DNA of 64,000 nt from Martelella alba (lineage in GTDB: Bacteria > Pseudomonadota > Alphaproteobacteria > Rhizobiales > Rhizobiaceae), in assembly GCF_006516955.1 (NCBI RefSeq), contig NZ_VHLG01000014.1:62001-126000 (forward strand). Reading direction: 5' to 3'. The stretch's first letter is position 1. Every line of letters starts with the position of its first letter. The position numbers and the translations under genes are program-made. The notes below the pieces were generated by a model, which was not told the DNA's origin, searched no databases, and was given only the letters and a program-made list of their open reading frames with translations. Positions 45,990 through 55,590 of the stretch are shown piece after piece.

Positions 45990-46112
45990 CAAACCGGATC
46001 ACGCTTCCTGCAATTCGAAACTGCCTGCAATTCAAGACTGAATGGCCGAATAGCATCCCCGAACGCCAAGCGAAAGAGCGTGATCACGATTGCCAGGATC
46101 GCCAGACCCGCA

Positions 46113-46463
46113 TCAGGGTGCGGGCAGCTTCTCCGCCGTTGACGTCAGCCCGGCAATCTCGTCGGCACGGCTCTTCTGCTTGTCTGCTTCGCTTTGCCAG
46201 GCAACCGCCTCGCGCCGATGGCTCTTGGCGCGTTTGCGATGCTTGCCTTGCGAAAACCAGGTGGCAAGCGAACCGGCAACAAGGCCGATAATGAAGGCAA
46301 TGAGGAGATAGACGAAGAAGGGCGCCGTTACAGACAGCACCTTGTCTGCCGGATCAAACGGATTGAGCGCCAGGGAAACCGGAGTACGATTGGCAACCGA
46401 AAACAGCACCAGAAGAATGCCGAGCGGCAAAAGAATGATGAAATTGATCAGCTTTCTGCCCAT
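46113..46463 (-). CDS. LapA-domain (DUF1049) membrane protein
   Basis: This 116-residue protein has two membrane helices (KLINFIILLPLGILLVLFSV and APFFVYLLIAFIIGLVAGSL). A short loop with SVANRTPVSLALNPF separates them, the LapA/DUF1049 pattern, and a basic coiled tail follows. Homologues assist LPS assembly or cell envelope control. It lies between ihfB upstream and the methyltransferase gene, with gaps of ~80 and ~120 bases. Confidence 0.85.
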   Translation of the reverse strand: MGRKLINFIILLPLGILLVLFSVANRTPVSLALNPFDPADKVLSVTAPFFVYLLIAFIIGLVAGSLATWFSQGKHRKRAKSHRREAVAWQSEADKQKSRADEIAGLTSTAEKLPAP

Positions 46464-46540
46464 GCCAAAACCTCACATGCCATTCAAAATGCAACGCCCG
46501 CGACACAGCCGCGCGCCTGCCTCCGCACAAGCCTGAATGC

Positions 46541-46840
46541 TCAATCGTCTTCATCGGCCTGATCGGGATTGAGACGCTCACGCAACTCCTTCCCGGTCTT
46601 GAAGAAGGGAACCCACTTCTCCTCAACGAAAACCGTGTCGCCTGTGCGCGGGTTACGCCCGGAACGGGACGGCCTGTTCTTCACCGAGAATGCACCGAAA
46701 CCGCGCAGCTCGACCCTGTTTCCGGCGGCAAGCGCGTCGGCAATCTCATCGAGAATGGCGTTGACAATATTTTCCACATCCCGGTGATAAAGATGCGGAT
46801 TGCGCGAAGCGACGATCTGAACCAATTCGGATTTAATCAC
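46541..46840 (-). CDS. ihfB: Integration host factor subunit beta
   Basis: The 99-residue HU/IHF protein starts [20 protein letters not shown] and has the arm [40 protein letters not shown] and an acidic end. GTG 46838-46840 follows GAGGGGAA and fits homologues; a longer frame to 46900 is not needed. It forms the heterodimer with IhfA (19,256-19,588). It lies 22 bases after sppA on the same strand, the usual rhizobial sppA-ihfB order. Confidence 0.95.
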   Translation of the reverse strand: MIKSELVQIVASRNPHLYHRDVENIVNAILDEIADALAAGNRVELRGFGAFSVKNRPSRSGRNPRTGDTVFVEEKWVPFFKTGKELRERLNPDQADEDD

Positions 46841-46862
46841 GCTGTTCCCCTCAAGGCGTTGA

Positions 46863-47813
46863 TTACCAATTATTTTGCCAGACGGAAACAAGCCCGTCAA
46901 CGAAGCCGGCCCCCTTTCCGGGGTACTCGCCTACAAGCGATCCCAAGCCAGCCTTTTGCAACAGAAAAACAGCTGCATTGGCCATATTCAGATCGAACCC
47001 ATCATTGTTTATGTCATCCCAGGATTCAATATCAAGATTTTCCGGCACATCTCGTTCGTGAAGATAGGCAAGAATGTCCTTTTGGCCGCCAACTGCGTCA
47101 ATCAGTCCGTCTTCGACAGCCTGACGCCCGGTGACGATGCGGCCATCGGCAAGGGCCAGCGCCTTTTCTCGCGGCATATCGCGCCGCTCGGCGACCAGAT
47201 CGACAAACCAGTTATAGCTGTCGGAAACAACCGAGCCCAGCATGGCTCTGACCTGAGGTGTTGCCGCATCGAAGGGCAACGGCTCTGCCTTCATCGGCGC
47301 AGATTTGACCGTGCCCATGGTCACGCCGATCTTGTCGAGCAATTCCTTGGCCTGGGGATACATGAACAAAACGCCGATGGAGCCGGTGATCGATGTTTCG
47401 CCGGCAAAGATGCGGTCACCCGCAAGCGCAATCATGTAGCCAGCTGACGCCGCTTCGGTGCGGATATCGGCAACAACCGGCTTCTTTTCTGCAACAGCAC
47501 GCAGCGCCTTATAGATTCGTTCGCCGCCATAGGTACTGCCACCGCCCGTCGACAGAGAAACAATCAGCGCTTTCACACGGGTATCGTCGCCGATATCTTC
47601 GATCTTCTGCAAGAGCGCCGGATCATCAACGATCATGCCGGAAATCGTCAGTTCAGCAATATGGGGCCGCGTCAGCACCCGCGCAGCATCCGGCCCCATG
47701 ATGAAACGATAGCCCCCCAGAATCACGACAGCCACAAGAATGAGGGTCACGGCACGCCACCATGTCAGACGACGGCGAAGCCTCCGGCGCTCCAAAATCG
47801 CTGAAATCGTCAA
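46863..47813 (-). CDS. sppA: Signal peptide peptidase SppA (short form)
   Basis: This 316-residue serine protease has an N-terminal membrane anchor ([16 protein letters not shown]). The substrate segment [20 protein letters not shown] precedes the active region with the serine in [20 protein letters not shown], followed by [12 protein letters not shown] and a lysine further on. It degrades leftover signal peptides. The start is TTG 47811-47813, preceded by AGGGGG. No ATG in frame gives a better protein. Confidence 0.92.
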   Translation of the reverse strand: MTISAILERRRLRRRLTWWRAVTLILVAVVILGGYRFIMGPDAARVLTRPHIAELTISGMIVDDPALLQKIEDIGDDTRVKALIVSLSTGGGSTYGGERIYKALRAVAEKKPVVADIRTEAASAGYMIALAGDRIFAGETSITGSIGVLFMYPQAKELLDKIGVTMGTVKSAPMKAEPLPFDAATPQVRAMLGSVVSDSYNWFVDLVAERRDMPREKALALADGRIVTGRQAVEDGLIDAVGGQKDILAYLHERDVPENLDIESWDDINNDGFDLNMANAAVFLLQKAGLGSLVGEYPGKGAGFVDGLVSVWQNNW

Positions 47814-48027
47814 TACGGCCCCCTAAATCTGCATTTATGAAAATTTCGAGTGACTTATCACTTGCCACGGGCGCAGAACATAATCAATTTTCTAAATAGA
47901 ATGTAAGGTCAAATTCGATATTGCCATCATGGAGACACTTTGACGCCACGAGGTCGAACGAAGTCGTCGCTAAGGACGATCGCAATCATAGCAGCGGACA
48001 GATCGCGGTCAGGCCGGGAAGACAGAA

Positions 48028-48714
48028 ATGACAGATGCAAGCTACGGCCATACGGACACAGGTGCTGAGCAGTTCCGGAAAAATCTGGCCCGACAGAACG
48101 CACGGAATTATCGCATCGCCACCCGTCACTCAAGACGCGTGCGCTATCTGAAATTCTTGTTGCCGCTGCTTGCCCTCGTGATCTCACTCGGACTTGTTGG
48201 CTTCACTGTGATTCGCGCCATGGTACCGGAACAGTTGTCGCTCGATTCGGCAACGGTCGAAAACGGCATGATCGTCATGACCAATCCCGGGATTTCAGGC
48301 CGCAACAGCAACGGCATTCAATATACGCTAAACGCCGAGCGGGCACTGCAGCCGATTGACAACCAGAACAAGGTCATCCTCGAAAAGATCAAGGCAGCCG
48401 TGCCGATTGACAGCACCACGACGGCACGTGTGACCGCGCAAAGCGCCATCTATGATCGCCTGAATGACCGGCTGAACATCAATGACCCCTTCACATTGCG
48501 TCTTTCAAACGGCCTGACTGCAGACTTCAATTCCGCCTTCATCGATATCAAGGCGGGTGAACTCAAGAGCGATACACCTGTCTCTATTACCGCAAGCCAG
48601 GCAACACTGGTTGCACAAAATGTCAATATCACCGATAACGGCAGGAGTATCGACTTCGGCGGCGGCGTTCATGTCGTCCTGAACCCCACGGCACTCACCA
48701 CAGCCGAACAATGA
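48028..48714 (+). CDS. lptC: LPS export protein LptC
   Basis: The 228-residue protein has an N-terminal single helix (LKFLLPLLALVISLGLVGFT) and a periplasmic jellyroll of short beta-strands (IVMTNPGISGRNSNGIQYTL, QSAIYDRLNDRLNINDPF, GGGVHVVLNP). LptC links the LptB2FG transporter to LptA. Its last bases overlap lptA (ATGA). Alphaproteobacterial LptC is longer than the E. coli protein, as here. Confidence 0.92.
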   Translation: MTDASYGHTDTGAEQFRKNLARQNARNYRIATRHSRRVRYLKFLLPLLALVISLGLVGFTVIRAMVPEQLSLDSATVENGMIVMTNPGISGRNSNGIQYTLNAERALQPIDNQNKVILEKIKAAVPIDSTTTARVTAQSAIYDRLNDRLNINDPFTLRLSNGLTADFNSAFIDIKAGELKSDTPVSITASQATLVAQNVNITDNGRSIDFGGGVHVVLNPTALTTAEQ

Positions 48715-49283
48715 GGTTATTCATGCTGGCTTTGCGTTCCGGAAAATGCCTTTCCGAAGGGATCGTCGCTCTCTGTTTGACGTCAGCTCTGGCGATTGGC
48801 ACCGCAGCACCTGCCTTTGCGCAAAGCTCGACGATGGAAGGCTTCAAGCTCGCCAACGACCAACCCATCAACATCACCTCCAAGGATGCGCATGTGGATG
48901 ACAAGACGAAGAACATCGTCTTTTCCGGCGATGTTGTTGCCATCCAGGGCGACAACAAGGTGCAGGCATCGAAGATGATCGTCAAATATAAGGGCGGCTC
49001 GACCGGCATCGCGTCGGGCAGCGGTGATCTGGAACGTATCGATCTGGAAGACAATGTTCAGGTGAATTCGAAAACCCAGCAGGCCACTGCCGATACCGGC
49101 TATTTCGACATGGTGTCGCAGCAGATCGTACTGGAAGGCAAGAAGGTCGTCCTCACCGAGGGCAAGAACGTCTTTGTCGGCTGCAAGCTTACCGTCGATA
49201 TGGTGACGAGCGAGGCCCATCTTGATGCCTGTGGCGGTCGCGTGCAGATCCAGCTCGACCCCAAATCGCAGAAATCCAACTGA
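48711..49283 (+). CDS. lptA: LPS transport periplasmic protein LptA
   Basis: This 190-residue OstA/LptA protein has a signal peptide (ending IGTAAPAFA). The beta-jellyroll follows: ITSKDAHVDDKTKNIVFSGD, VVAIQGDNKVQASKMIVKY and TADTGYFDMVSQQIVLEGK. It bridges LptC to LptDE in the outer membrane. It overlaps lptC by four bases and precedes lptB by 18, so the three form one operon. Confidence 0.94.
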   Translation: MRLFMLALRSGKCLSEGIVALCLTSALAIGTAAPAFAQSSTMEGFKLANDQPINITSKDAHVDDKTKNIVFSGDVVAIQGDNKVQASKMIVKYKGGSTGIASGSGDLERIDLEDNVQVNSKTQQATADTGYFDMVSQQIVLEGKKVVLTEGKNVFVGCKLTVDMVTSEAHLDACGGRVQIQLDPKSQKSN

Positions 49284-49301
49284 TCAGCCCGGAGTAACGA
49301 C

Positions 49302-50114
49302 GTGAAAAGCGTTCAGCAAAGCGCAGACGCCCGTCGACGGCGATACCAGGATGCTTCAGGTGGTGGCGCAAACATCTCCGATGAGCGCTATATGGGCACA
49401 TTGATCGCACGCGGGCTGACGAAATCCTATCGCCAGCGGCGTGTCGTCAACGGCGTTTCACTGGTGGTCAGGCGCGGTGAAGCCGTCGGGCTGCTTGGCC
49501 CGAATGGCGCTGGAAAAACCACCTGCTTTTACATGATTACCGGCCTCATTCCGGTCGACCAGGGCGCCATTGCGCTGGACGGCCACGACGTCACACGGTT
49601 GCCCATGTACCGCCGCGCCCGTCTCGGCGTCGGTTACCTGCCTCAGGAGGCCTCCATTTTTCGAGGTCTGACGGTGGAAGAAAACATCATGGCCGTTCTG
49701 GAGCTGACGGACCTGAAGAAGAAGGCACGCAAGGAAAAGGCCGAGCAGCTGATGGAGGAATTCTCCATAACACGCCTCCGCAAATCACCCGCAGTCGCGC
49801 TTTCAGGCGGCGAGCGCCGCCGTCTTGAGATCGCCCGCGCCCTTGCCACTGATCCAACCTTCATGCTGCTCGATGAACCCTTTGCCGGTGTTGACCCGAT
49901 TTCCGTCTCCGATATCCAGAATCTTGTTCGCCATCTGACCCAGCGCGGCATCGGCGTACTGATCACGGATCACAATGTGCGCGAGACGCTTGGCCTGATC
50001 GACCGCGCCTATATCATTCATGCGGGCGAAGTACTGACCCATGGCAAAGCAGACGATGTCGTCAACAACAACGATGTGCGCCGCCTGTATCTGGGCGACA
50101 ATTTTACGCTCTAA
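49302..50114 (+). CDS. lptB: LPS export ABC transporter ATPase LptB
   Basis: The 270-residue ATPase has Walker A GLLGPNGAGKTTCFYMITG, the Q-loop LPQEASIF, signature LSGGERRRLEIARALA, Walker B FMLLDEPFAGVDP and the switch histidine in VLITDHNVRETL. GTG 49302 follows GGAGT. About 30 residues precede the usual N-terminus (GTLIARGLTKSYRQR), so ATG 49392 is an alternative start. It powers LPS extraction with LptFG, which lie elsewhere. Confidence 0.95.
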   Translation: MKSVQQSADARRRRYQDASGGGANISDERYMGTLIARGLTKSYRQRRVVNGVSLVVRRGEAVGLLGPNGAGKTTCFYMITGLIPVDQGAIALDGHDVTRLPMYRRARLGVGYLPQEASIFRGLTVEENIMAVLELTDLKKKARKEKAEQLMEEFSITRLRKSPAVALSGGERRRLEIARALATDPTFMLLDEPFAGVDPISVSDIQNLVRHLTQRGIGVLITDHNVRETLGLIDRAYIIHAGEVLTHGKADDVVNNNDVRRLYLGDNFTL

Positions 50115-50251
50115 ACCCGACAAATCCGCTTTTTCGCGTCGGATATAGCTTGCCGCTTGACCGGATGATTGTTTTCAAGCAATTTTTGGGCCAGATAAAA
50201 CACATTCGGCTCACAATCGTATGATTGGTCGTTGGTCGGGGGAATGTCCGT

Positions 50252-51787
50252 ATGGCTCTCAGTGCCAGCCTTTATCTGCGTCAGAACCAGTCGCTGGTGA
50301 TGACGCCACAGCTCATGCAGTCGATCCAGCTCTTGCAGATGACGCATCTGGAGCTAACGCAATTCATTGCGCGGGAAATTGAAAGCAACCCCCTGCTCGA
50401 GACAGCACCATCCGATGACGGGAGCGGTGATGGCGCAGCTGATGAACAAGCGCACGGCGAAACTGAGAATGATGCGCTGTCCGGCGACTGGTATGGCGAT
50501 GATAACGCAGCAAGCCAGGCTGTTCTGGCGGATCAGCTCGACAGCAATTTCTCCGAAAGCTATTCAGACGAAGGCCAGGGCGAACAGCGTCAATCCTCTG
50601 AAGCCATGAGCCAGTGGAAATCCATGACCACGGGGACGTCCGGCGACGAGCCGTTCGATCTCGATGATTTTGTCGCCTCCCGCCCCTGCCTCAGGGACCA
50701 CCTTACCGACCAGATCGCACTGACATTCCGCGCCCATCGTTCGCAGGCGATTGCCCGTTACCTGATCGACTATCTCGACGAGGCCGGCTATTTCCTCACC
50801 CCGCTTGAAGAAATCGCCCCGCGCATCAACGTGTCCGTCGATGACCTCAAGCCCGTTCTGACAACACTTCAGACCCTGGACCCGCCCGGCATTTTCGCGA
50901 CCTCGCTCAGCGACTGCCTGAAGCGCCAGCTGCAACAGAAAGACCGGCTCGATCCGGCCATGCTTGGCCTGGTTGAAAATCTGGATCTGGTGGCTCGCCG
51001 CGACTTCACCAGGCTCAAAAAGCTCTGCGGCGTCAATGATGACGATATTCTCGACATGATCCGTGAGGTCCGCGCGCTCAACCCCAAGCCGGGCAGCACC
51101 TATATCCTGCAGCCGCCAGAATCGGTTCTGCCTGACGTGATCGTCACGAAAGACCTTCAGGATGGCTGGAGAGTTGAACTGAATCAGGACACATTACCGC
51201 GCGTTCTGGTCAACAGGGACTATCTCGCCAGCATCAAGACCGGCGGCATCATGTCCGATGCCGACCAGACTTTCCTGAATACCTGCCTGCAGAATGCCAA
51301 CTGGCTGACCCGCAGCCTCGATCAGCGGGCCCGCACCATTCTCAAGGTCGCAAGCGAGATCGTCCGGCAGCAGGAAGCTTTTTTAAAGTTGGGTGTAGAC
51401 CATCTACGCCCGCTGACGCTCAAGACCGTCGCCGCCGCCATCGACATGCACGAATCAACCGTGAGCCGGGTCACAACCAACAAATTCATGCTGACACCGC
51501 GCGGTCTTTTCGAACTGAAATACTTCTTCACAGTTTCGATCGGATCGACCGAGGATGATGGCGCCAATCGCTCGGCGGAAGCCGTACGACATCGCATCCG
51601 CCAGCTGATCGCCGCCGAAACGGCAGAAACCGTTTTGTCGGATGACGACATCGTCTCGACGCTGAAATCAGAAGGAACGGACCTGGCTCGCCGCACGGTT
51701 GCAAAATATCGCGAGGCGATGAACATCCCCTCATCGGTTCAGCGCCGACGTGAAAAACGCGCAATGGCACGCGTTTCAGGACTCTAG
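50252..51787 (+). CDS. rpoN: RNA polymerase sigma-54 factor
   Basis: The 511-residue protein has the glutamine-rich region I (SASLYLRQNQSLVMTPQLMQ, SIQLLQMTHLELTQFI). An acidic region II and the core-binding and DNA-binding part follow, then the RpoN box ARRTVAKYREAMNIPSS. It serves nitrogen, C4-dicarboxylate and other enhancer-dependent promoters together with IHF. ATG 50252 starts the conserved N-terminus; a GTG at 50225 would add nine residues. The lptB-rpoN-hpf-ptsN order is conserved in proteobacteria. Confidence 0.96.
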   Translation: MALSASLYLRQNQSLVMTPQLMQSIQLLQMTHLELTQFIAREIESNPLLETAPSDDGSGDGAADEQAHGETENDALSGDWYGDDNAASQAVLADQLDSNFSESYSDEGQGEQRQSSEAMSQWKSMTTGTSGDEPFDLDDFVASRPCLRDHLTDQIALTFRAHRSQAIARYLIDYLDEAGYFLTPLEEIAPRINVSVDDLKPVLTTLQTLDPPGIFATSLSDCLKRQLQQKDRLDPAMLGLVENLDLVARRDFTRLKKLCGVNDDDILDMIREVRALNPKPGSTYILQPPESVLPDVIVTKDLQDGWRVELNQDTLPRVLVNRDYLASIKTGGIMSDADQTFLNTCLQNANWLTRSLDQRARTILKVASEIVRQQEAFLKLGVDHLRPLTLKTVAAAIDMHESTVSRVTTNKFMLTPRGLFELKYFFTVSIGSTEDDGANRSAEAVRHRIRQLIAAETAETVLSDDDIVSTLKSEGTDLARRTVAKYREAMNIPSSVQRRREKRAMARVSGL

Positions 51788-52086
51788 CCCCAGGAAAAAC
51801 GGTCTGCGAAAAGAGTTCAGCCAAGTAAGATTGACCCGCCTGATAGGCAGCGATACAACCCTCACCCCGCTATCGGAAAACGGCATATGCGAAATATGGG
51901 GCATTTGATGCAGCATATTCTCCACAGAAGGAATGGCGGCAGGTCTGGCGCTTGATGCGGCCGGAATATCAGCAAAAAATCGATCAGAATGCGTATGAAC
52001 GCCCATCATTCGGCACCGGACATCTTGGAGGAGTTCATGGCTTGGCGTAGACTGATTTTCGCAAACACGAAAAGAAGGGAAAAACC
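51788..52086. other. Intergenic region between rpoN and hpf
   Basis: These ~300 bases hold no gene that I can support. They must contain the hpf promoter. AAAAGAAGGGAAAAACC precedes the hpf start. A TGGCGC...TGC sequence near 51,950 does not have the spacing of a sigma-54 promoter. Confidence 0.4.
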
Positions 52087-52656
52087 ATGAGTGTGCGCGT
52101 TTCAGGAAAGCAGATGGAAGTCGGAGAGGCATTCCGTCAAAGGATCGAGGATCAGATAGAGGAGGCCGTCACAAAGTATTTCGATGGCGGGTATTCGAGC
52201 CAGATCACCGTTGAAAAATCCAGCAACGGCTTTTCCGCAGATTGCAAGGTGCACCTCGACAGTGGTGCGGTTCTCCATGCGGCCGGCAAGGCCCATGAGC
52301 CGCAGGCCGCCTTCGAGGCCGCCTTCGAGCGCATCGCCAAGCGCCTGCGCCGCTACAAGCGGAAGCTGAAGGACCATCACAACGGTGCTGCTGATTTCGC
52401 AGAAGTCGCATTCACAGTTATGGATCTTGCCCCGGATGAAATGGAGGAAATTCCCGACGATTTTGCACCGACCATCGTGGCCGAGAGCAAAACAGAGGTT
52501 CGTACGATGGCAGTGGCAACTGCCGTCATGTCTCTGGACATGACAGATAAACCACTGATGTTGTTCCGAAACCCGGACAACAAATCCCTGAATATTGTCT
52601 ATCGCCGACCGGATGGAAATATCGGCTGGATCGACACTGCCAATATCAAGGGTTGA
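52087..52656 (+). CDS. hpf: Ribosome hibernation promoting factor, long form
   Basis: This 189-residue protein has the N-terminal HPF/YfiA domain (FRQRIEDQIEEAVTKYFDGG, ADCKVHLDSGAVLHAAGKAH, FERIAKRLRRYKRKLKDHH) and the C-terminal dimerisation domain of long HPF (VRTMAVATAVMSLDMTDKPL, FRNPDNKSLNIVYRRPDGN). It stops ribosomes as 100S dimers in stationary phase or stress. It follows rpoN and precedes ptsN, as in many proteobacteria. Confidence 0.95.
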   Translation: MSVRVSGKQMEVGEAFRQRIEDQIEEAVTKYFDGGYSSQITVEKSSNGFSADCKVHLDSGAVLHAAGKAHEPQAAFEAAFERIAKRLRRYKRKLKDHHNGAADFAEVAFTVMDLAPDEMEEIPDDFAPTIVAESKTEVRTMAVATAVMSLDMTDKPLMLFRNPDNKSLNIVYRRPDGNIGWIDTANIKG

Positions 52657-52795
52657 TTGAAGCCGGCGGGTATGCTTTAGCATGCCCGCTTTCTTTTCAC
52701 CTGCGCGCTGCCTTCGGAATGAGATATCATCCGCCCCCGCAGTGGCGATGCCGACCGGGTTTGCGGCGAAACGAACCCGTCAAGGAATTGGGGTT

Positions 52796-53260
52796 ATGGC
52801 ACTTACTGACCTGCTCAAACAGGAAGCGATCATTCCCGCGCTCAAGGTGAATTCCAAAAAGCAGCTGCTCCAGGAGCTTTCTGCCCGTGCGGAAGACATC
52901 ACCGGCCTGCCGGAGCGCGAGATTTTCGAAGTAGTGCTGCAACGCGAACGGCTTGGTTCGACCGGGGTTGGCAATGGTATTGCAATTCCGCACGGCAAAT
53001 TGCCGAAGCTCACCCATATGACCGGCGTCTTTGCCCGGCTCGATCATCCTGTCAATTTTGAATCGCTTGACGACCAGCCTGTCGATCTCGTTTTCCTGCT
53101 TCTGGCACCGGAAGGCGCCGGAGCAGATCATTTGAAAGCACTCTCTCGGGTTGCCCGTTTGCTGCGCGACCATGACCTGACCACCAAAATCCGTGCGTCT
53201 GCATCGCCAACAGCAATTTACACTTTCCTCAATTCCGAACAGACGCCCAGCGCGGCCTGA
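52796..53260 (+). CDS. ptsN: PTS IIA-like nitrogen regulatory protein PtsN
   Basis: The 154-residue EIIA-Ntr domain has the phosphorylated histidine in GNGIAIPHGKLPKL. The segments LKVNSKKQLLQELSARAEDI and PVDLVFLLLAPEGAGADHLK also fit the family. It receives phosphate from NPr and regulates potassium transport, nitrogen and other processes. ATG 52796 follows AAGGAATTGG and matches homologues; the longer frame from 52,682 is discarded. It is the last housekeeping gene before the proline-rich island. Confidence 0.94.
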   Translation: MALTDLLKQEAIIPALKVNSKKQLLQELSARAEDITGLPEREIFEVVLQRERLGSTGVGNGIAIPHGKLPKLTHMTGVFARLDHPVNFESLDDQPVDLVFLLLAPEGAGADHLKALSRVARLLRDHDLTTKIRASASPTAIYTFLNSEQTPSAA

Positions 53261-53434
53261 CTACCCCCCACATTTTCGTAACTTCAGCACAGCAACCGGC
53301 AATCCGCCCTGCGCAAATCCTGGCGTGGCTTTTTCAGCACCCTGTGCCCAGAATATATTTATCTGATTTTCATATTATTTTTTAAGAAGCTAGCGTTCGC
53401 CCTATCGCTGAAAACTCAGCCAAAGGGGACAAAA

Positions 53435-55057
53435 TTGAAGCTTCAGAACTTATTGTCATGCTTCTGCCGGCAGCAGCCTTCCGCTCGCGAAGACGTGATG
53501 CCTTATGATCCAGAACGCAGACCGGGCAAGACCTGCATCAAGGACAATCGTGACATAACGCCGGATGACCAACGGCCATCACGCGCAGTCTGCTTCGACC
53601 CGGAATTGCTGATCCCGGCACAGCCCGACTACCCGGCACCGGGCTGGTTCACAGAGCAGGACAAGCGACCGGGTGATACCGGGCAAAGCAGGACGGCATC
53701 AACCACAAAAGCATCGCCAAGCAGATTGTCGCGTTTCAAACGCACGCCTTTGCGCCTTTTCTCCAGATCATTGCAGTCGCAGCCGAGCCGCAAAGCCGGC
53801 ATCCCAAGAACACCGCCAAGGCCAGTTCCCGTTGAGCAGGTCTCGGCAGATTTCAGCAAACCGAGCCAAATGGGAGCCACGATGATACATGTAATTGAGA
53901 CGGCAACGCCTGTCCTGCATAGCGCGATAAAGTCACCGCCCATCAGTGAATGTCCTGCGCCCACGCTGCCGTCTGGGACGTCAACCCGCCCCAAAGCGAC
54001 GGCAAAGCCCATGACGGACCGCAGGCCGACCGGCCCGATATTCAAAAGAGAAATTGCGACAATCTCCTATGAACCGCCAGAACCGGCAGAACCGGCACCG
54101 GACTATGATCCGTCAACGCCGCACGTAACCCTTTGGTTTCCTGATCGACAAAAGGACAATCAGAAAGAATTTCAGGAATTTGGCAGCGAGCCGGTCGAGC
54201 AGACATCAGGAGTTTACCATTTGCCGGATCAGGTGAAACGGCATCAGGCAGATTTCGAAGCCATGCTGAGACAGCGAAGACGTGGTGTCAGCGGGCAGGC
54301 AAACCGCCATCGGCTGCAAACGATCCCGGAAAACGAGGTCGCCGAGACATTACCCAGAATGAAACAGCACCATTTCGAGACCCTGTCCCAACACCACAGA
54401 TCGACCAAGGGCAAGCTTGCTCTGAACAAAGAAGCCAAGAAGCAGACAACCGGGCTGCCAGCCCGGGCGAAAAGAGGGCTGAAGCAGGATGAGGGAACGC
54501 TAAACGCTTCAAGCATCATGCTCACACCGACAAGTTCGCGCGCAAGTTCGCGCGCTTCACTGGACAATTCTGACAAAGCGTCAGTCAGTCCGGCCCCGTC
54601 TCCCGATGTCAAGGACAGGACGAGCACGTCCCAAGATAGCTGGCAGCAGGAGCTTGAACTGCAGCGACGCGAACATGCGACCGCAAAATCAATGTTGGAC
54701 GAGAATATGTCAATATTGGCCGAGATGGTAGCCGGCCACATCCGCAACTTCGGCGAAAACCCGTTACGGCAACCGCATGTTAAGCCCGGTTCACCGGCGA
54801 CCCCTCACCCTTTCGCCCACAGAAGCGCCCGCGTTACGGACGTCTCAGAGCCAGAGAAACCGCACATTTACACGAAAAATAAAAAGTCCAAATCCGAACA
54901 GCCCAGACCGACGACCCCATACCCTGCCAGTTTGCCCACATCGAAAACGGAAGAGGCGAAACCGCATGGGCAAAATCGTCCGGACACACCGAGCCAGGGA
55001 CGGGAGCAGGTTCGCACATATTGGCCGCCCGTCTACACAGAAATATTCGATGTTTAA
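53435..55057 (+). CDS. Proline-rich, probably disordered protein A, unknown function (540 aa)
   Basis: TTG 53435 follows AGGGGAC at normal spacing. The 540-residue product is rich in Pro, Ser, Thr, Arg and Gln with no membrane helix or signal peptide. Visible parts are SRAVCF (49-54, resembling an RVxF motif), QPDYPAP (63-69), PRTPPR (124-129, PxxPxR-like) and ISYEPP (210-215). A Ser/Arg-rich patch SSRASSRASLDNSDKAS precedes a charged amphipathic, possibly coiled-coil segment (403-438), and the C-terminus is TYWPPVYTEIFDV. I recognise no family. QPxYPAP and ISxEPP recur in protein D of this cluster. It is the first and largest gene of the island. Confidence 0.6.
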   Translation: MKLQNLLSCFCRQQPSAREDVMPYDPERRPGKTCIKDNRDITPDDQRPSRAVCFDPELLIPAQPDYPAPGWFTEQDKRPGDTGQSRTASTTKASPSRLSRFKRTPLRLFSRSLQSQPSRKAGIPRTPPRPVPVEQVSADFSKPSQMGATMIHVIETATPVLHSAIKSPPISECPAPTLPSGTSTRPKATAKPMTDRRPTGPIFKREIATISYEPPEPAEPAPDYDPSTPHVTLWFPDRQKDNQKEFQEFGSEPVEQTSGVYHLPDQVKRHQADFEAMLRQRRRGVSGQANRHRLQTIPENEVAETLPRMKQHHFETLSQHHRSTKGKLALNKEAKKQTTGLPARAKRGLKQDEGTLNASSIMLTPTSSRASSRASLDNSDKASVSPAPSPDVKDRTSTSQDSWQQELELQRREHATAKSMLDENMSILAEMVAGHIRNFGENPLRQPHVKPGSPATPHPFAHRSARVTDVSEPEKPHIYTKNKKSKSEQPRPTTPYPASLPTSKTEEAKPHGQNRPDTPSQGREQVRTYWPPVYTEIFDV

Positions 55058-55079
55058 AAAAGGCATTTCCCGAAAAACA

Positions 55080-55102
55080 GGAAAACCGGCTCCCGGTTTT
55101 CC
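55080..55102. repeat. 23-bp perfect palindromic hairpin, left copy
   Basis: GGAAAACCGG and CCGGTTTTCC enclose CTC. An identical 23-mer stands at 55312-55334. The pair brackets dispersed repeat copy 2. There is no T-run directly after it, so it is not a simple terminator. Confidence 0.8.
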
Positions 55103-55163
55103 CCAGCTTGCTGACAAAGTCATTCAGCTTGTCTGTTTGGGGTGGAATAGCCATCGCCTCCGC

Positions 55164-55305
55164 CGTCATCCCCGTGCTTGTCACGGGGATCCATACTCTT
55201 AAAGATTTGAATAAGCAGGTTCTTTCGCCGCGCGGACGCGCGTCGGCTGGATGCCTGTGACAAGCACAGGCATGACGTTAAAGAAGAGGCTAGGGTTTGT
55301 CAGCA
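55164..55305 (-). repeat. Dispersed palindromic intergenic repeat, copy 2
   Basis: This is the same element as 38,152-38,298 in opposite orientation, with the blocks CGTCATCCCCGTGCTTGTCA, CGCGCGGACGCGCGTCGGCT, GGATGCCTGTGACAAGCACA and GGTTTGTCAGC. Both ends form hairpins. It lies in the ~530-base gap between proteins A and B of the proline-rich cluster; the remainder of that gap shows no gene. Confidence 0.85.
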
Positions 55306-55311
55306 GTCTGA

Positions 55312-55334
55312 GGAAAACCGGCTCCCGGTTTTCC
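55312..55334. repeat. 23-bp perfect palindromic hairpin, right copy
   Basis: Identical to 55080-55102, including the CTC loop, and 232 bases away. Together with the dispersed repeat the two hairpins form a nested composite of ~255 bp. Confidence 0.8.
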
Positions 55335-55590
55335 CGTTCGTCACGCCAGAACAAACAATAAGATATTTGATGATATTCCGACCTTTGAACGGACTGGCAA
55401 GGCAAGAGCAGGCATGATGTTAGCCCTTCCTTGCAGCGAATAGAGAGACAATATCCATCAGTAAAAGCCCCGCCAGCTCTGGTTATCGCGCTGCACTTAC
55501 ATCTGATTTGCTGATTTTTCTATCAGGCCGACCCTCAACACCATGTGGTGACCATAAATCTGATCGCCTATGAATGTGAGGGTATCCTTC

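Noticed and set aside
51940-51965. Sigma-54 promoter upstream of hpf
   Set aside because: TGGCGCTTGATGC has GG and GC ten rather than twelve bases apart, so it does not meet the -24/-12 rule.
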